DNA of 64,000 nucleotides, taken from contig JAEZZQ010000044.1 in the NCBI GenBank assembly GCA_023442465.1, positions 1 through 64,000 of the forward strand, in the 5' to 3' direction. Both the position numbers and the translations under genes were made by a program. A model generated the notes under the pieces. It did no database searches, was not told where the DNA came from, and saw only the letters and a program-made list of their open reading frames with translations. This DNA comes from Bacillota bacterium. GTDB taxonomy: Bacteria > Bacillota > Clostridia > Lachnospirales > Lachnospiraceae. The stretch's first letter is position 1. Each line of letters begins with the position of its first letter. Below are positions 17,382 to 26,564 of the stretch, piece by piece.

Positions 17382-17795
17382 TTACTTATTTAATCCGCAC
17401 TTTTCTGTCAAGTATTGTATTACATCTTTTCTCGTAATGATTCCAATGAAGCACCGTTTATCATCGATAACCGGTACGAAATTCTGATTCATGACTTTGC
17501 TTATCAAATCTTCAATATCGGCATCCGCCTCCACCGGTTCATTGTCTCTCTTTCTCTTTATCGAAAGGATAGGGATATCCTCCGCCTTTTTGAGTGTCAG
17601 ATCATACCGCTCCTTTACATCCCAAAGCAGGTCGCCTTCCGTTATCGTTCCTATATATTTCCCATTTACATGATCAATAACCGGAATTGCGGTATATCTG
17701 TGATGCTCCATCTTTTCTAATGTCTGTCTCAGAGTGTCGTCGTCATAAATATAGGCGACCTCATTTTTCGGTGTTAAAAAAAACAGTATATTCAT
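17382..17795 (-). CDS. CBS-domain-pair protein
   Basis: The ATG at 17795 is preferred because GGAG stands eight bases upstream; the longer frame would need a TTG at 17825. The protein has about 137 residues and consists of two CBS motifs (about 10-60, with HHRYTAIPVID and GTITEGDLLWD; and about 80-133, with NQNFVPVIDDKRCFIGIITRKDVI) and nothing else. CBS pairs bind adenosyl nucleotides and act as energy or ligand sensors. It lies 27 bases after the DJ-1 gene and is probably cotranscribed with it. The partner is unknown. Confidence 0.88.
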   Translation of the reverse strand: MNILFFLTPKNEVAYIYDDDTLRQTLEKMEHHRYTAIPVIDHVNGKYIGTITEGDLLWDVKERYDLTLKKAEDIPILSIKRKRDNEPVEADADIEDLISKVMNQNFVPVIDDKRCFIGIITRKDVIQYLTEKCGLNK

Positions 17796-17821
17796 AAACT
17801 TTTCTCCAGAAGCTGTATCCG

Positions 17822-18373
17822 TCAATATTGTCCGTAAACTATTTTATCCGCAAGCGCTCTTGCCGCATCTTCTCCCCGAAGCTTTTTCACTATGGCAAGT
17901 CCGAAGTCTATGGAGCAGCCCATGCCTCTGGAGGTTATGATATTATCTGCAATTTCAGCCGGATTTTTCGTTACGTTAGCCCCCTCAAGGTGGCTTTCAT
18001 AGTCGGGGAAGGAGCAGGCATTCTTTCCCTTCAGCATGCCCCTGTGCCCTAAAATACTGGGAGCTGCACAGATTGCGGCGATATCCTTTCCTTCTTTATA
18101 AAATGCGTCTATTCGATTCATCAATGCCGTGTGCGCCTCCAGATGCTTCGTTCCGGCGCCTCCCGGAAGGATGAGCATCGTAACCTCGCTAAAATCCACG
18201 TCTTCAAATAATTTATCCATCTTTACGGCGATTCCGTGAGAACCCATCACTTCCATTTCTCCGGTTATAGAAACCAGCTCCGTATCGATTCCCGCCCTCC
18301 GCAATAGATCCACTGCCGTCAGAGCTTCTATTTCCTCAAATCCCGTCGCGAAAAAAACACATACTTTATCCAT
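17822..18373 (-). CDS. DJ-1/PfpI family protein
   Basis: The 183-residue class I glutamine amidotransferase-like protein has the nucleophile Cys102 in AAICAAPSILG and the supporting Glu14 in GFEEIEA, both typical of the DJ-1/YajL/ThiJ subfamily. Members include deglycase-like and chaperone-like stress proteins. The exact activity is not deducible. It precedes the CBS-domain gene in one unit. Confidence 0.92.
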   Translation of the reverse strand: MDKVCVFFATGFEEIEALTAVDLLRRAGIDTELVSITGEMEVMGSHGIAVKMDKLFEDVDFSEVTMLILPGGAGTKHLEAHTALMNRIDAFYKEGKDIAAICAAPSILGHRGMLKGKNACSFPDYESHLEGANVTKNPAEIADNIITSRGMGCSIDFGLAIVKKLRGEDAARALADKIVYGQY

Positions 18374-18548
18374 TTTATTTCCTTTCCGTCCGTTTTATCT
18401 TGCCAAAAACGGACTGGGTATATTTATGCCATATCTATTTTACCACTCCTTTCTGTTTTTTTAAAGCTGTCTATTTTTCTCAGGTTATATTGCCAAAAAT
18501 TATTTTATCTACTAGAATAATTGTAATATTAGGAAGGAAATGATTTGC

Positions 18549-19526
18549 ATGAAAATATTCAAAATAGCATTTGGCGGTGCACTGGCAATTATATTAGCAA
18601 GCTTATTAAAACTGGAATACAGCACTGCTGCGGGCATTATTACACTTCTTACCATTCAAGATACCACCAAAGAGACCATACACATTTCTTTAAAAAGAGT
18701 GGTAGCTTTTTGCATTGCAACTCTACTTTCCTTTGGCCTTTTTAATTTAATCGGGTATCATGCAATTTCCTTTGGCCTTTTTCTTCTTGTATTTGTATGG
18801 ATTTGTTATACATTTCAATTGCAAGACGCTATTGCAATGAATGCAGTCCTGGCTACTCATTATTTAGTTTCTTACCATATGCCGCTTTCTCTTATTCAAA
18901 ACGAATTTCTCTTATTATTCATCGGCGCAGGTATTGGAACACTTCTTAATCTATTTATGCCGGATAAAGTAAAACACATAAGAAATACACAGGCCGTACT
19001 GGAATCCGATTTAAGAGCGGTACTATCCGGAATGTCTGAAAACCTTTTAAAGGAATCAAAGGAAAATTATACCGATGAATGCTTTTACGTTCTCGAATCT
19101 CATATTGAAAGAGGTCTAAAGGATGCCTATGATAATATGAACAATACTCTTACCAAGAATACAAAGTATTTCATTGATTACATGCAGATGCGAAAACAGC
19201 AATGTCAAGTACTTCGAAATATTTATCAGAAGATCAAGACACTGGATTATGTACCGGAACAAGCAGAAGATATTGCAAATTTTATTGACCATATTGGAAT
19301 AAGTTTAGAAGAAACCAATAACGCTGCCGCTTTGCTTTTGGAATGCGAAACATTATTTCAAAAATTTCAAGCAAGTGATCTGCCCACTACAAGGCAAGAA
19401 TTTGAATCCAGAGCAGTACTCTATACGCTCTTAAAGGATTTTGAATATTTTCTGCAGGTTAAACAAGATTTTGCTGCTTCTCTCTCCAGCGAGCAAAAGA
19501 AAAATTATTGGAAAACTGTATCGTAA
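18549..19526 (+). CDS. Aromatic acid exporter family (FUSC-like, ArAE) membrane protein
   Basis: From the ATG at 18549 (AGGAAGGA is 11 bases upstream; an ATG at 18540 sits too close to it) the protein has 325 residues. About 140 N-terminal residues hold four to six membrane helices with the family motif LKLEYSTAAGIITLLTIQDTT. A long, charged, helical C-terminal cytoplasmic domain follows (about 140-325). The size and order match the Bacillota ArAE_1/YqjA-type proteins, relatives of exporters of aromatic carboxylic acids; substrate unknown. It is the first plus-strand gene here, with a 166-bp divergent gap to DJ-1. Behind it, 19527-19815 (289 bp) holds no convincing gene. Confidence 0.8.
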   Translation: MKIFKIAFGGALAIILASLLKLEYSTAAGIITLLTIQDTTKETIHISLKRVVAFCIATLLSFGLFNLIGYHAISFGLFLLVFVWICYTFQLQDAIAMNAVLATHYLVSYHMPLSLIQNEFLLLFIGAGIGTLLNLFMPDKVKHIRNTQAVLESDLRAVLSGMSENLLKESKENYTDECFYVLESHIERGLKDAYDNMNNTLTKNTKYFIDYMQMRKQQCQVLRNIYQKIKTLDYVPEQAEDIANFIDHIGISLEETNNAAALLLECETLFQKFQASDLPTTRQEFESRAVLYTLLKDFEYFLQVKQDFAASLSSEQKKNYWKTVS

Positions 19527-19815
19527 TGTTATTTCGTTTCTTCTTTTATCGATTAAGTCATATTGGCAAAACGTTCCACTGTTTTTGTATAACTCGCCAT
19601 TGTCTTATCGGGCCACCGTACGCTCTTGCTCAGGCGGCAATGCTGGCTATCGGAATCCATACACTGTTTCGTATTAGCACCGCCTTATACCCTTAGGGAT
19701 ATCTGTATGAAATATTACTAGATAAATCGGAGAAAATATCAATAAGCTGTTTTTCATTTAAAAGCAAGAGTAGTATAATGAACAAATAATCCCCAGGAAA
19801 GGAATAGATACTATT

Positions 19816-20265
19816 ATGAACGGCATGGAAATCGAAAGAAAATTCACAATAAAGAAATTACCCGATAACCTCAGCTCCTATCCGTCCCACCATATCGAGC
19901 AGGCTTATCTGAACGTAAATCCCGTCGTCCGTATCAGGAAACAGGACGAAGAATATTATCTGACCTATAAAGGAAAAGGACTCCTTGCAAGGGAGGAATA
20001 CAACCTGCCCTTAAACAAAGAATCCTACTATCATCTGCGCCAAAAATGCGACGGTAATACAATATCAAAACGAAGATATTTAATTCCCATCGATGGCTCT
20101 TCGCTTACTATCGAGCTGGATATCTTCGATGCCCCCCTCGCTCCTCTCATTATCGCCGAGGTGGAGTTCTCCTCAGAGGAGGAAGCAAAATCCTTTCTTC
20201 CGCCTGAGTGGCTCGGAGAGGATGTGACTTACGACCATAGATACCATAATTCTAACTTGATTTAG
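19816..20265 (+). CDS. CYTH-domain protein (triphosphate tunnel metalloenzyme)
   Basis: The 149-residue protein has the hallmark N-terminal ExExK motif (EIERKF), followed by alternating basic and acidic strands (VVRIRKQDEEYYLTYKGKG, REEYN, ISKRRYLI, TIELDIF, IAEVEF). This is the tunnel fold seen in thiamine triphosphatases, inorganic triphosphatases and class IV adenylate cyclases; short bacterial versions usually hydrolyse triphosphate compounds. AGGAAAGGA precedes the ATG. Its end overlaps the convergent LacI gene by four bases. Confidence 0.88.
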   Translation: MNGMEIERKFTIKKLPDNLSSYPSHHIEQAYLNVNPVVRIRKQDEEYYLTYKGKGLLAREEYNLPLNKESYYHLRQKCDGNTISKRRYLIPIDGSSLTIELDIFDAPLAPLIIAEVEFSSEEEAKSFLPPEWLGEDVTYDHRYHNSNLI

Positions 20266-21338
20266 TACTTCACCGGTTCCGGCGGTTCCGGCACGTTCCA
20301 GCCCTTGGCCGTCCCCGTTGATTCCCGAACGATCAGCTCCGCCGGAAATACAATGTGCTCATAGGATTTGCGTCCGGCAATGATATCGAACAGCAGCTTG
20401 ATGGTGGTCTTCGCCATATCCTTAACCGGCTGCCTTACGGTAGTAATTGCCGGATTATAATATTTACCAACGTCGATTCCATCGTAGCCCGCAACAGAAA
20501 CATCCTCCGGTATTCTCATGCCTGCTTCCAAAAGCGCCCTGCATGCACCCACCGCCAGTATATCCGCGGTAGCGAATACTGCAGTAAATTTTTCTCCGGA
20601 TTCGACGAGCTTTTTTGCTGTAATATATCCATTTTCCATGGAATAATGCTCAATGTCATCCTCAACCTGGCGCACCAGCCTCTCGTTGAAGGTGATACCG
20701 GCCTCCGAAAGAGCATCCTTATAGCCCTCAAGACGAAGCTGCCCAATGCTGTTAATTTCAGATTCCGCCGACAGAATCGCTATGTCCCTATGCCCCAGAC
20801 CGATAAGGTGAGCGGTCATAGCATAGCTTTCCTTTCTATCGTCCACCGCTATGCTGGAATATAGCACCCTGCTGATATTCTCCGGCACAGCAGTTCCTAT
20901 GGTACTGAATATGTAAGGTACCCTAAGATTCTCTATTTTCTCCTGTGAATGGAAGAAATACCCCCCCAGAAAAATAATTCCGCGAAGTCTCTTTTCCTTC
21001 ACCAGCTCTAAGGCGACATCCACCTCATCTTCGTAATACTCAACATGCTTAAGCACGAGAGAATACTTTTTCTTCTGCGTCTCTTCTTCAATTACCTTGA
21101 TCATATCGGAAAAAAGCGGATTCGTAATACCCTTTACGAGCACCGCAATGCTTTTTGCATCGATTCTTTTTAAATTTCTCGCGCTGTTATTCGGAACAAA
21201 GCCCGTAGTCTTTATCACATCCATAATCATGTTCTTCGTCTCCGGATTGATGTCCGGATGATTATTGATGGCTCTGGAAACCGTACTGATGCCTACCCCG
21301 CACTGCTTTGCAATATCCTTTATCGTAATTTCAGGCAT
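20262..21338 (-). CDS. LacI-family regulator, probably of the malQ-ABC operon
   Basis: The start at 21338 is chosen because GGAGGG stands seven bases upstream. The 358-residue protein has an N-terminal LacI helix-turn-helix (ITIKDIAKQCGVGISTVSRA, residues 4-23), the hinge helix region (SARNLKR) and a periplasmic-binding-protein-like effector domain. It lies 115 bases downstream of malQ on the same strand. CG-centred operators in front of the binding-protein gene (26401-26440) make it the likely local regulator of maltodextrin use. The effector sugar is inferred only. Confidence 0.9.
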   Translation of the reverse strand: MPEITIKDIAKQCGVGISTVSRAINNHPDINPETKNMIMDVIKTTGFVPNNSARNLKRIDAKSIAVLVKGITNPLFSDMIKVIEEETQKKKYSLVLKHVEYYEDEVDVALELVKEKRLRGIIFLGGYFFHSQEKIENLRVPYIFSTIGTAVPENISRVLYSSIAVDDRKESYAMTAHLIGLGHRDIAILSAESEINSIGQLRLEGYKDALSEAGITFNERLVRQVEDDIEHYSMENGYITAKKLVESGEKFTAVFATADILAVGACRALLEAGMRIPEDVSVAGYDGIDVGKYYNPAITTVRQPVKDMAKTTIKLLFDIIAGRKSYEHIVFPAELIVRESTGTAKGWNVPEPPEPVKY

Positions 21339-21404
21339 ACTACATCCCTCCATATTTCTCCCTTATTTGACCCTTGTATCATATTATAACACAAGATATA
21401 AATA

Positions 21405-21435
21405 GCCAGGAATACTCAACAAATATCCCTGACTA
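21405..21435 (-). terminator. Probable terminator behind malQ
   Basis: agccaggaata (21405-21415) pairs with tatccctgact (21425-21435) with two G-T pairs. On the minus strand it leads into ATTTATATC. It would separate malQ from the LacI gene. Confidence 0.45.
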
Positions 21436-21452
21436 TCACAGCGTCCCGTCGC

Positions 21453-22928
21453 CTAAATTCTTCCGTATAGCTTTGTCATCTTCCGAATTTTTTCCGCCAG
21501 CTCGTCGTCAAGCTGATCCGGAAGCAGCCGCCATTTCCAATTATCACCCAAGGTGGAGGGCGTATTGAGTCTCGCCTCCGAGCCAAGGCCCAGATAATCC
21601 TGAACCGGAATGATCGCCGTGTCCGCAACGCTGGCTAACGCGGCGCGGATAAAGTCCCAATGGATATCCTTTTTCGTCTTGATGTTCAAATACCGCTTGG
21701 CAAAGTTCTTATCCCTTCTGTTAAAGGTGGTATACCAGCCCACCGTCGTATCGTTATCGTGAGTTCCCGTATAAACTACGGAATTGTTCGTGTAGTTATG
21801 GGGAAGATAGTCGCTTTCCTCTCTTGAATCGAAAGCGAATTGCAATATCTTCATTCCCGGATAACCGGTCTTTTTCACCAGCTTGATAACGCTTGGCGTA
21901 AGGAATCCCAGATCCTCCGCAATCACCGGCTTATTGCCAAGCTTCGCCTTTATGACCTTGAAAATGTCGTAGCCCGGCCCCTTCTTCCACTCTCCGAACT
22001 CTGCGGTAGGATCCCCATAAGGAATGGCATAATATTCGTCGAAGCCTCTGAAATGATCGATCCGCACTACATCATACAGCTCATAACAGTAGGTAATCCG
22101 GCGCACCCACCATTCATAGTCCGTCTTTTCGTGGTATTCCCATTCATAGAGCGGGTTCCCCCACAACTGTCCGGTAGCGGAAAAAGCGTCCGGCGGACAG
22201 CCTGCCACTCCGATAGGCGTACAAGTGCCATCCAACTGAAACAACTCCGGATTAGCCCATGTATCCGCACTGTCAAAAGCTACATAAATAGGAATATCTC
22301 CTATAATGCTTATATTTTTCTTATTGGCATATTCTTTCAGTGCAAACCACTGCTTTGCAAAAAGGAATTGCTGGAATTCATAGAACTCCACTTCCTCTGC
22401 GTATTTTTCCCCGTAAGCCTTCATGGCGGAAGTCTTGCGCAGCTTTATATCCTCATCCCATTCTATCCAGCTTACTCCCTTGAAGGAATTCTTTACTGCC
22501 ATATAAAGTGCATAATCGAAGAGCCAGTACTCATTTTCCTTCTTGAATTCCTGAAACTTCACATTCTTTGCTATCTTGCTTTTCTTGTATGCTATTTTCA
22601 ATATCTTCGACCGCGACAGGTAGATTTTTTCATAATCAACATACATGTCATCGCTTCCGAAATCGCACGCCTCGCAGTCTTCTTCGGTAATCCAGCCTTC
22701 CTTAACGAGAGCCTCCAAATCTATGTAATACGGATTTCCTGCAAAAGTAGAAAAGGATTGATATGGAGAGTCTCCATACCCTGTAGGACCAAGGGGAAGT
22801 ATCTGCCAATATTTCTGCCCTGCCTTTTCCAAAAAATCGACGAACTCGTACGCCTGCTTAGAAAACGTACCGATGCCGTACTTAGACGGAATGCTCGATA
22901 TCGGTAATAAAATGCCGCCTTTTCTCAT
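21453..22928 (-). CDS. malQ: 4-alpha-glucanotransferase (amylomaltase), GH77
   Basis: The start at 22928 follows GGGAGGAACT; the upstream in-frame extension has no such signal. The 491-residue protein has the GH77 catalytic residues: nucleophile Asp291 (VVRIDHFRGF), acid/base Glu338 (VIAEDLGF) and Asp391 (YTGTHDNDTT). It disproportionates maltodextrins by moving alpha-1,4-glucan segments and releases glucose. It is cytoplasmic. It stands 11 bases after the ABC permease gene, as last gene of the maltodextrin-type operon. Confidence 0.97.
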   Translation of the reverse strand: MRKGGILLPISSIPSKYGIGTFSKQAYEFVDFLEKAGQKYWQILPLGPTGYGDSPYQSFSTFAGNPYYIDLEALVKEGWITEEDCEACDFGSDDMYVDYEKIYLSRSKILKIAYKKSKIAKNVKFQEFKKENEYWLFDYALYMAVKNSFKGVSWIEWDEDIKLRKTSAMKAYGEKYAEEVEFYEFQQFLFAKQWFALKEYANKKNISIIGDIPIYVAFDSADTWANPELFQLDGTCTPIGVAGCPPDAFSATGQLWGNPLYEWEYHEKTDYEWWVRRITYCYELYDVVRIDHFRGFDEYYAIPYGDPTAEFGEWKKGPGYDIFKVIKAKLGNKPVIAEDLGFLTPSVIKLVKKTGYPGMKILQFAFDSREESDYLPHNYTNNSVVYTGTHDNDTTVGWYTTFNRRDKNFAKRYLNIKTKKDIHWDFIRAALASVADTAIIPVQDYLGLGSEARLNTPSTLGDNWKWRLLPDQLDDELAEKIRKMTKLYGRI

Positions 22929-22939
22929 AGTTCCTCCCA

Positions 22940-23788
22940 TTAGCCTTTCACCGCTCCGGCTACAACGCCTTCGATAATGTATTTCTGACATGTCAGATAG
23001 AATATAACAATCGGAATAATCGACAATACGAGCATTGCCATGAGCGCTCCCATATCCTTATTTCCGTTAGAGCCCACAAGCATCTGTACAACTACCGGAA
23101 TCGTCTTATACTGCGTACTGATACCGATTACCAAATAAGGCAGAAGGAAATCGTTCCATATCCACATAGCATTTAAAATAGCTACCGTAATCGCCGTAGG
23201 TTTAAGTATCGGAAAGACCACTCCAAAAAATGTCTGCAACGGATTGCAGCCGTCGATCATGGCCGCCTCTTCTATTTCTAGCGGAATGGATTTCACGAAG
23301 CCCGCGAACATAAAGACGGACAAACCCGCTCCGAAGCCCAGATACAGCAGGCACATTCCCAGAGGATTTCTTAAATGAAACTTATCCGCAAGGCTGGTCA
23401 TCGTAAACATGACCATCTGAAAGGGCACGATCATGGAAAACACGAACATATAATAAAGAATCGTGGAATATCTGGATTTTACCCTCGTAATGTAATATGC
23501 GGTCATGGAGGTGAACAGTATGATCAGTCCGACGGAAATAATCGTGATGAAGAAAGACCAGCCGATGGCCTTGAAAAGCCCCGTCTTGATCAAACCATTC
23601 ACATAATTTGTAATTCCTACAAAGGTCTCCGAATTGGGAAGGGAAAACGGGTCTTTACTGATAAAAAACTTTCCCTTAAAGGAGTTATTCAAAATAAACA
23701 GCAGGGGATAAAGTATAGCAACTGTCAAAACGCATAACAACACGAAAAATATTTTATTGGAGAATCTGCTCTTTGCCGATGTCATCAA
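22940..23788 (-). CDS. Carbohydrate ABC transporter permease, MalG type
   Basis: The 282-residue inner-membrane permease has about six helices. The ATPase-coupling EAA loop reads EEAAMIDGCNPLQTFFGVVFPILKP (about 195-219). It overlaps the upstream MalF-type gene by four bases and is followed by malQ. As in many Bacillota importers no dedicated ATPase is encoded here, so a shared MsmX/UgpC-type ATPase elsewhere is expected. Confidence 0.95.
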   Translation of the reverse strand: MMTSAKSRFSNKIFFVLLCVLTVAILYPLLFILNNSFKGKFFISKDPFSLPNSETFVGITNYVNGLIKTGLFKAIGWSFFITIISVGLIILFTSMTAYYITRVKSRYSTILYYMFVFSMIVPFQMVMFTMTSLADKFHLRNPLGMCLLYLGFGAGLSVFMFAGFVKSIPLEIEEAAMIDGCNPLQTFFGVVFPILKPTAITVAILNAMWIWNDFLLPYLVIGISTQYKTIPVVVQMLVGSNGNKDMGALMAMLVLSIIPIVIFYLTCQKYIIEGVVAGAVKG

Positions 23789-24630
23789 TGCTCTACCTCC
23801 TTACTTCTCGTAAACGATAACTGCACTAACGCAATAAGCGCCACTATGACAAAAAATATTACTGCCTTCGCCTGGCCAACGCCCTCATACCCTGTCTTAC
23901 CATAGAAGGTCTCGTAAATATTCAGCGCCAGCATCTGTGTCTTTTTCATCGGCGCGCCGTTCGTAAGCGCTTTATTCTGATCGAACAGCTTAAAGCTGTT
24001 TGACAGCGTTAAAAACATACAAATCGTAATGGAGGACATTACCATAGGAATCTTAACCTTGATCAAGGTCTGCCATGGTGTCGCTCCGTCAATCTTCGCC
24101 GCTTCTACCAAATCTCCCGGCACGTTCTGGAGGCCGGCGATATAGATAATCATCATATAGCCTATCATCTGCCAATTCATAAGAAGCACTAAGCCCCAAA
24201 ATCCGTAGGTAGCGCTGGACACGATCGTCGTTTCATATTTATATAAAATAGCATTAATCATTTGCTGCCATGTATAGCCGAGTACAATACCGCCGATTAA
24301 GTTCGGCATAAAAAATACGGTTCTGAATATATTTGTTCCTTTGATCTTTCTCGTAAGTAATAACGCAATCGCAAATGCAAATAAATTAATCGTCAATACA
24401 CTGATTACCGTAAATGCCACCGTAAAACCCAAAGCGCTCGTAAATCCCTGTCCGCTGGAGAAGGCCGTTTTGTAATTGTCAAACCCTACCCATTTCGCAT
24501 TGCCTACCGTGGTGAATTTGCAAAAAGACAAATACACGCCCTGCACGAAAGGAATGATAAAGGCAAACGCAAAGGCTATCACCGTAGGAAGGGTAAATAT
24601 CAAAAAATATTTTTTTAATGTCTTTTCCAT
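23785..24630 (-). CDS. Carbohydrate ABC transporter permease, MalF type
   Basis: The ATG at 24630 has AGGAGG seven bases upstream and is preferred over the longer frame. The 281-residue permease has six predicted helices and the EAA loop DLVEAAKIDGATPWQTLIKVKIPM. It pairs with the MalG-type permease (four-base overlap). A terminator-like hairpin lies just upstream of its ribosome binding site, so its expression relative to the binding protein is probably lowered. Confidence 0.95.
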   Translation of the reverse strand: MEKTLKKYFLIFTLPTVIAFAFAFIIPFVQGVYLSFCKFTTVGNAKWVGFDNYKTAFSSGQGFTSALGFTVAFTVISVLTINLFAFAIALLLTRKIKGTNIFRTVFFMPNLIGGIVLGYTWQQMINAILYKYETTIVSSATYGFWGLVLLMNWQMIGYMMIIYIAGLQNVPGDLVEAAKIDGATPWQTLIKVKIPMVMSSITICMFLTLSNSFKLFDQNKALTNGAPMKKTQMLALNIYETFYGKTGYEGVGQAKAVIFFVIVALIALVQLSFTRSKEVEH

Positions 24631-24656
24631 AGTCCGTCCTCCTCTTGGCAAATTTT

Positions 24657-24689
24657 GAAAAACACTCCGCAGCCGAGGCTGCGAAGTGT
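24657..24689 (-). terminator. Intra-operon terminator/attenuator between binding protein and permeases
   Basis: acactccgcagcc (24662-24674) pairs with ggctgcgaagtgt (24677-24689) with one unpaired pair. On the minus strand the stem is followed by TTTTTC. It stands only about 27 bases before the MalF-type start codon. Partial termination would give more binding protein than permease, as in other sugar operons. Confidence 0.7.
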
Positions 24690-24809
24690 CTCTTTACTCA
24701 ACTTGCTGATAAACAAATATTTATTAAAATATTAATCTTATGTCTATATACTACTCTGAATTGGAATATTTATCAAATCCTTTTTCTGCAGCAGGAGAGT
24801 GCTCCTTAC

Positions 24810-24941
24810 GTTACTGTTCACTCCGTTCTCAGTAACGCATGATTTCTGCATTTAAATTCGCTCCGCGAAGCAGAAATCATCTCTTGCATCACGTTCTTAC
24901 GTATCTTAACAGTAAATGTTAAGATACTGTATGAACAGTAA
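24810..24941 (-). repeat. Structured intergenic repeat, family 1, copy 1
   Basis: The element lies five bases after the binding-protein stop. Stems on the plus strand: closing stem 24811-24820 with 24932-24941 (10 bp), second stem 24901-24911 with 24917-24927 (11 bp), third stem 24839-24849 with 24870-24880 (11 bp). An alternative hairpin 24810-24816/24830-24836 competes with the closing stem. The reverse complement is about 90% identical to 36308-36440, and the changes inside stem 2 are compensatory. Confidence 0.8.
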
Positions 24942-24946
24942 TCTCT

Positions 24947-26362
24947 TTATTGTGCAGTTGCAGCTTTCTCCTCTGCCCATCTCGTAACTACTAAGTCTTT
25001 TACTTCATCCCATGTCATGTTTTTGTTGCAGTACTCGAGAAGAGCTGCGCCGAAATCATCCTTGAATGCCTGGCTGGGGAATGTGGTGAAGTTCCATGTT
25101 ACGCTGTTCTTTCCATTTTCCATGTAGCGATACATCTCTTTTGCAAGAGGATCGGTAGGTTTCTCATCATCGCCGAAGGTAGTGAACGGTGCAGAGTTTC
25201 CTAAAGAATTAACCATGTAATCCTTGCCTGTATCGGAAGAAATCATCCAATTAACGAAATCTAAAGTTGCTTTCTGATCTGCTTCGGAAGCCTGGCTGTT
25301 TACACACCAGAAGTTCTCTGTACCGGTGCAAAGTCCCTGGTTCTCTTCGCCGGAAACGCCGGTGTAGATAGGCATAAATTTAACGTTCTCTTCCTTTACC
25401 GTGTTGCCTTCTACTGTAGAAATCTGTCCCCATGCCCAGTTGCCGTTCTGAACCATAGCGCACTGTCCGAGAGCGAACTCAGCCATGGAATCGGTAACCG
25501 CTTTGCTTCCAAGAAGTCCGGGAGCAACCGTGGAGTTGTTGATGTATAAATCGAAAATGTTCTTGTAGTTATCGGAATATGTGAATTCGATAGCTGCCAT
25601 GTCACTTACCTTGTTGTCTTTGTATTCGTAGTAAACAGGAATGTTTGCAAGGTGTGTCTGCCATCTCCAGTCTTCGCCGGGAAGAAGAGATGTGGAAGCA
25701 AATACGCCTTCAATACCCAGATCTGCCTTCTTTGCTGTCATATCTTCTACAACTTCTTTCAGCTTGTCGAAGGAATTGATTTCGTCAACACTTGCTGCTT
25801 TCGCTCCGTCCAGTGCGAAATATGCCTGCATAATAGCGTCATTATAAATGATACCATAGGATTCTACCGTGTAAGGAACGCCGTATGCGCCGCCATCTTC
25901 ACCGGTAATAGCAAGACCTTTGTCAGAAAGAGCGTTGTAAAGCTCGGAGCCTGATAAATCAAGGCAGTAATCCTTCCAGCTATTGTAACCAACCGGTCCG
26001 TTAATCTGGAACAGAGTAGGTGCATCCTGACCTGCAATTTCAGATTTCAATACTTCTTCGTATGTACCGCTCGCCGCAGTTACGACCTTAACCTCTACAC
26101 CGGTCTCTGAAGTGTAAGCCGCTGCGATCTCCTGCCACTGCTCATCAACCTCAGGCTTGAAGTTCAGGTAATATACGCTTCCGCCTTCTGCCTCTGCGGT
26201 CTCTTCTGCCGGAGCTGCCGCTTCGGGTTCTGCTGTCTCTTCCGCAGGAGCTGTCGTCTCTTCCTTCGCCGCAGGTACTTCTGCTGCAGTGCTGCCGCAG
26301 CCAACCAGCATGGAAGAAACCATTGCTACACAAAGTAATGCACTAATCAGTTTCTTTTTCAT
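24947..26362 (-). CDS. Sugar ABC transporter substrate-binding lipoprotein (MalE-like)
   Basis: The 471-residue protein has a lipoprotein signal peptide (MKKKLISALLCVAMVSSMLVGC, acylated Cys about 22), then a Glu/Ala/Pro-rich linker (about 25-62) and a type 1 extracellular solute-binding domain. It captures the sugar outside the membrane and delivers it to the two permeases downstream. With malQ in the same operon and a LacI regulator beside it, maltodextrin is the most likely ligand. Operators and a sigma-A promoter lie upstream. Confidence 0.93.
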   Translation of the reverse strand: MKKKLISALLCVAMVSSMLVGCGSTAAEVPAAKEETTAPAEETAEPEAAAPAEETAEAEGGSVYYLNFKPEVDEQWQEIAAAYTSETGVEVKVVTAASGTYEEVLKSEIAGQDAPTLFQINGPVGYNSWKDYCLDLSGSELYNALSDKGLAITGEDGGAYGVPYTVESYGIIYNDAIMQAYFALDGAKAASVDEINSFDKLKEVVEDMTAKKADLGIEGVFASTSLLPGEDWRWQTHLANIPVYYEYKDNKVSDMAAIEFTYSDNYKNIFDLYINNSTVAPGLLGSKAVTDSMAEFALGQCAMVQNGNWAWGQISTVEGNTVKEENVKFMPIYTGVSGEENQGLCTGTENFWCVNSQASEADQKATLDFVNWMISSDTGKDYMVNSLGNSAPFTTFGDDEKPTDPLAKEMYRYMENGKNSVTWNFTTFPSQAFKDDFGAALLEYCNKNMTWDEVKDLVVTRWAEEKAATAQ

Positions 26363-26400
26363 AATGAATACCTCTCCTTTTAATTGTGAATAAGTTTCTT

Positions 26401-26440
26401 GGTACCGTTTTCGGTATCGTTATCGGTAACGTTTCCGAAC
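26401..26440 (-). promoter_or_regulatory. LacI-type operators before the binding-protein gene
   Basis: Three CG-centred quasi-palindromes follow one another: TACCGTTTTCGGTA (from 26403), GTTATCGGTAAC (26419-26430) and an overlapping AACGTTTCC. They lie directly downstream of the proposed -10 box, a position suited to repression by the LacI protein at 20262-21338. The assignment is by proximity. Confidence 0.6.
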
Positions 26441-26448
26441 ATGTATAA

Positions 26449-26477
26449 AGCATAGCATTCTGATGAACAATTTGCAA
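26449..26477 (-). promoter_or_regulatory. Sigma-A-type promoter of the maltodextrin operon
   Basis: On the minus strand TTGCAA (26472-26477) and TATGCT (26449-26454) are 17 bases apart. The operators start 9 bases further on. The boxes match the consensus in 4 of 6 positions each. Confidence 0.5.
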
Positions 26478-26564
26478 CAGTTTTTTCGTAATTTTTCGTA
26501 TTTTTGTCACAAATAGCTTAAACAGAATGCTTGTTTTTGTATATATTGAATAATTATCTGCCTT

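Noticed and set aside
17796..17825. TTG start for the CBS protein
   Set aside because: It would add ten residues without family support, while the internal ATG at 17795 has a proper ribosome binding site.
19508..19696. Small ORF (62 codons) after the aromatic-acid-exporter-like gene
   Set aside because: It overlaps the end of that gene, lacks a ribosome binding site and shows no recognisable protein pattern. It may contain a remnant, but I cannot support a gene.
21840..22907. Plus-strand ORF of 355 codons opposite malQ
   Set aside because: Antisense of a fully recognised GH77 gene; no start signal and no family pattern.
24657..24941. Known riboswitch or T-box in the structured spacer of the maltodextrin operon
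   Set aside because: No consensus of a known class (glycine, lysine, SAM, T-box, ydaO and others) was recognised, and the second copy lies antisense in another leader, which suits a repeat better.
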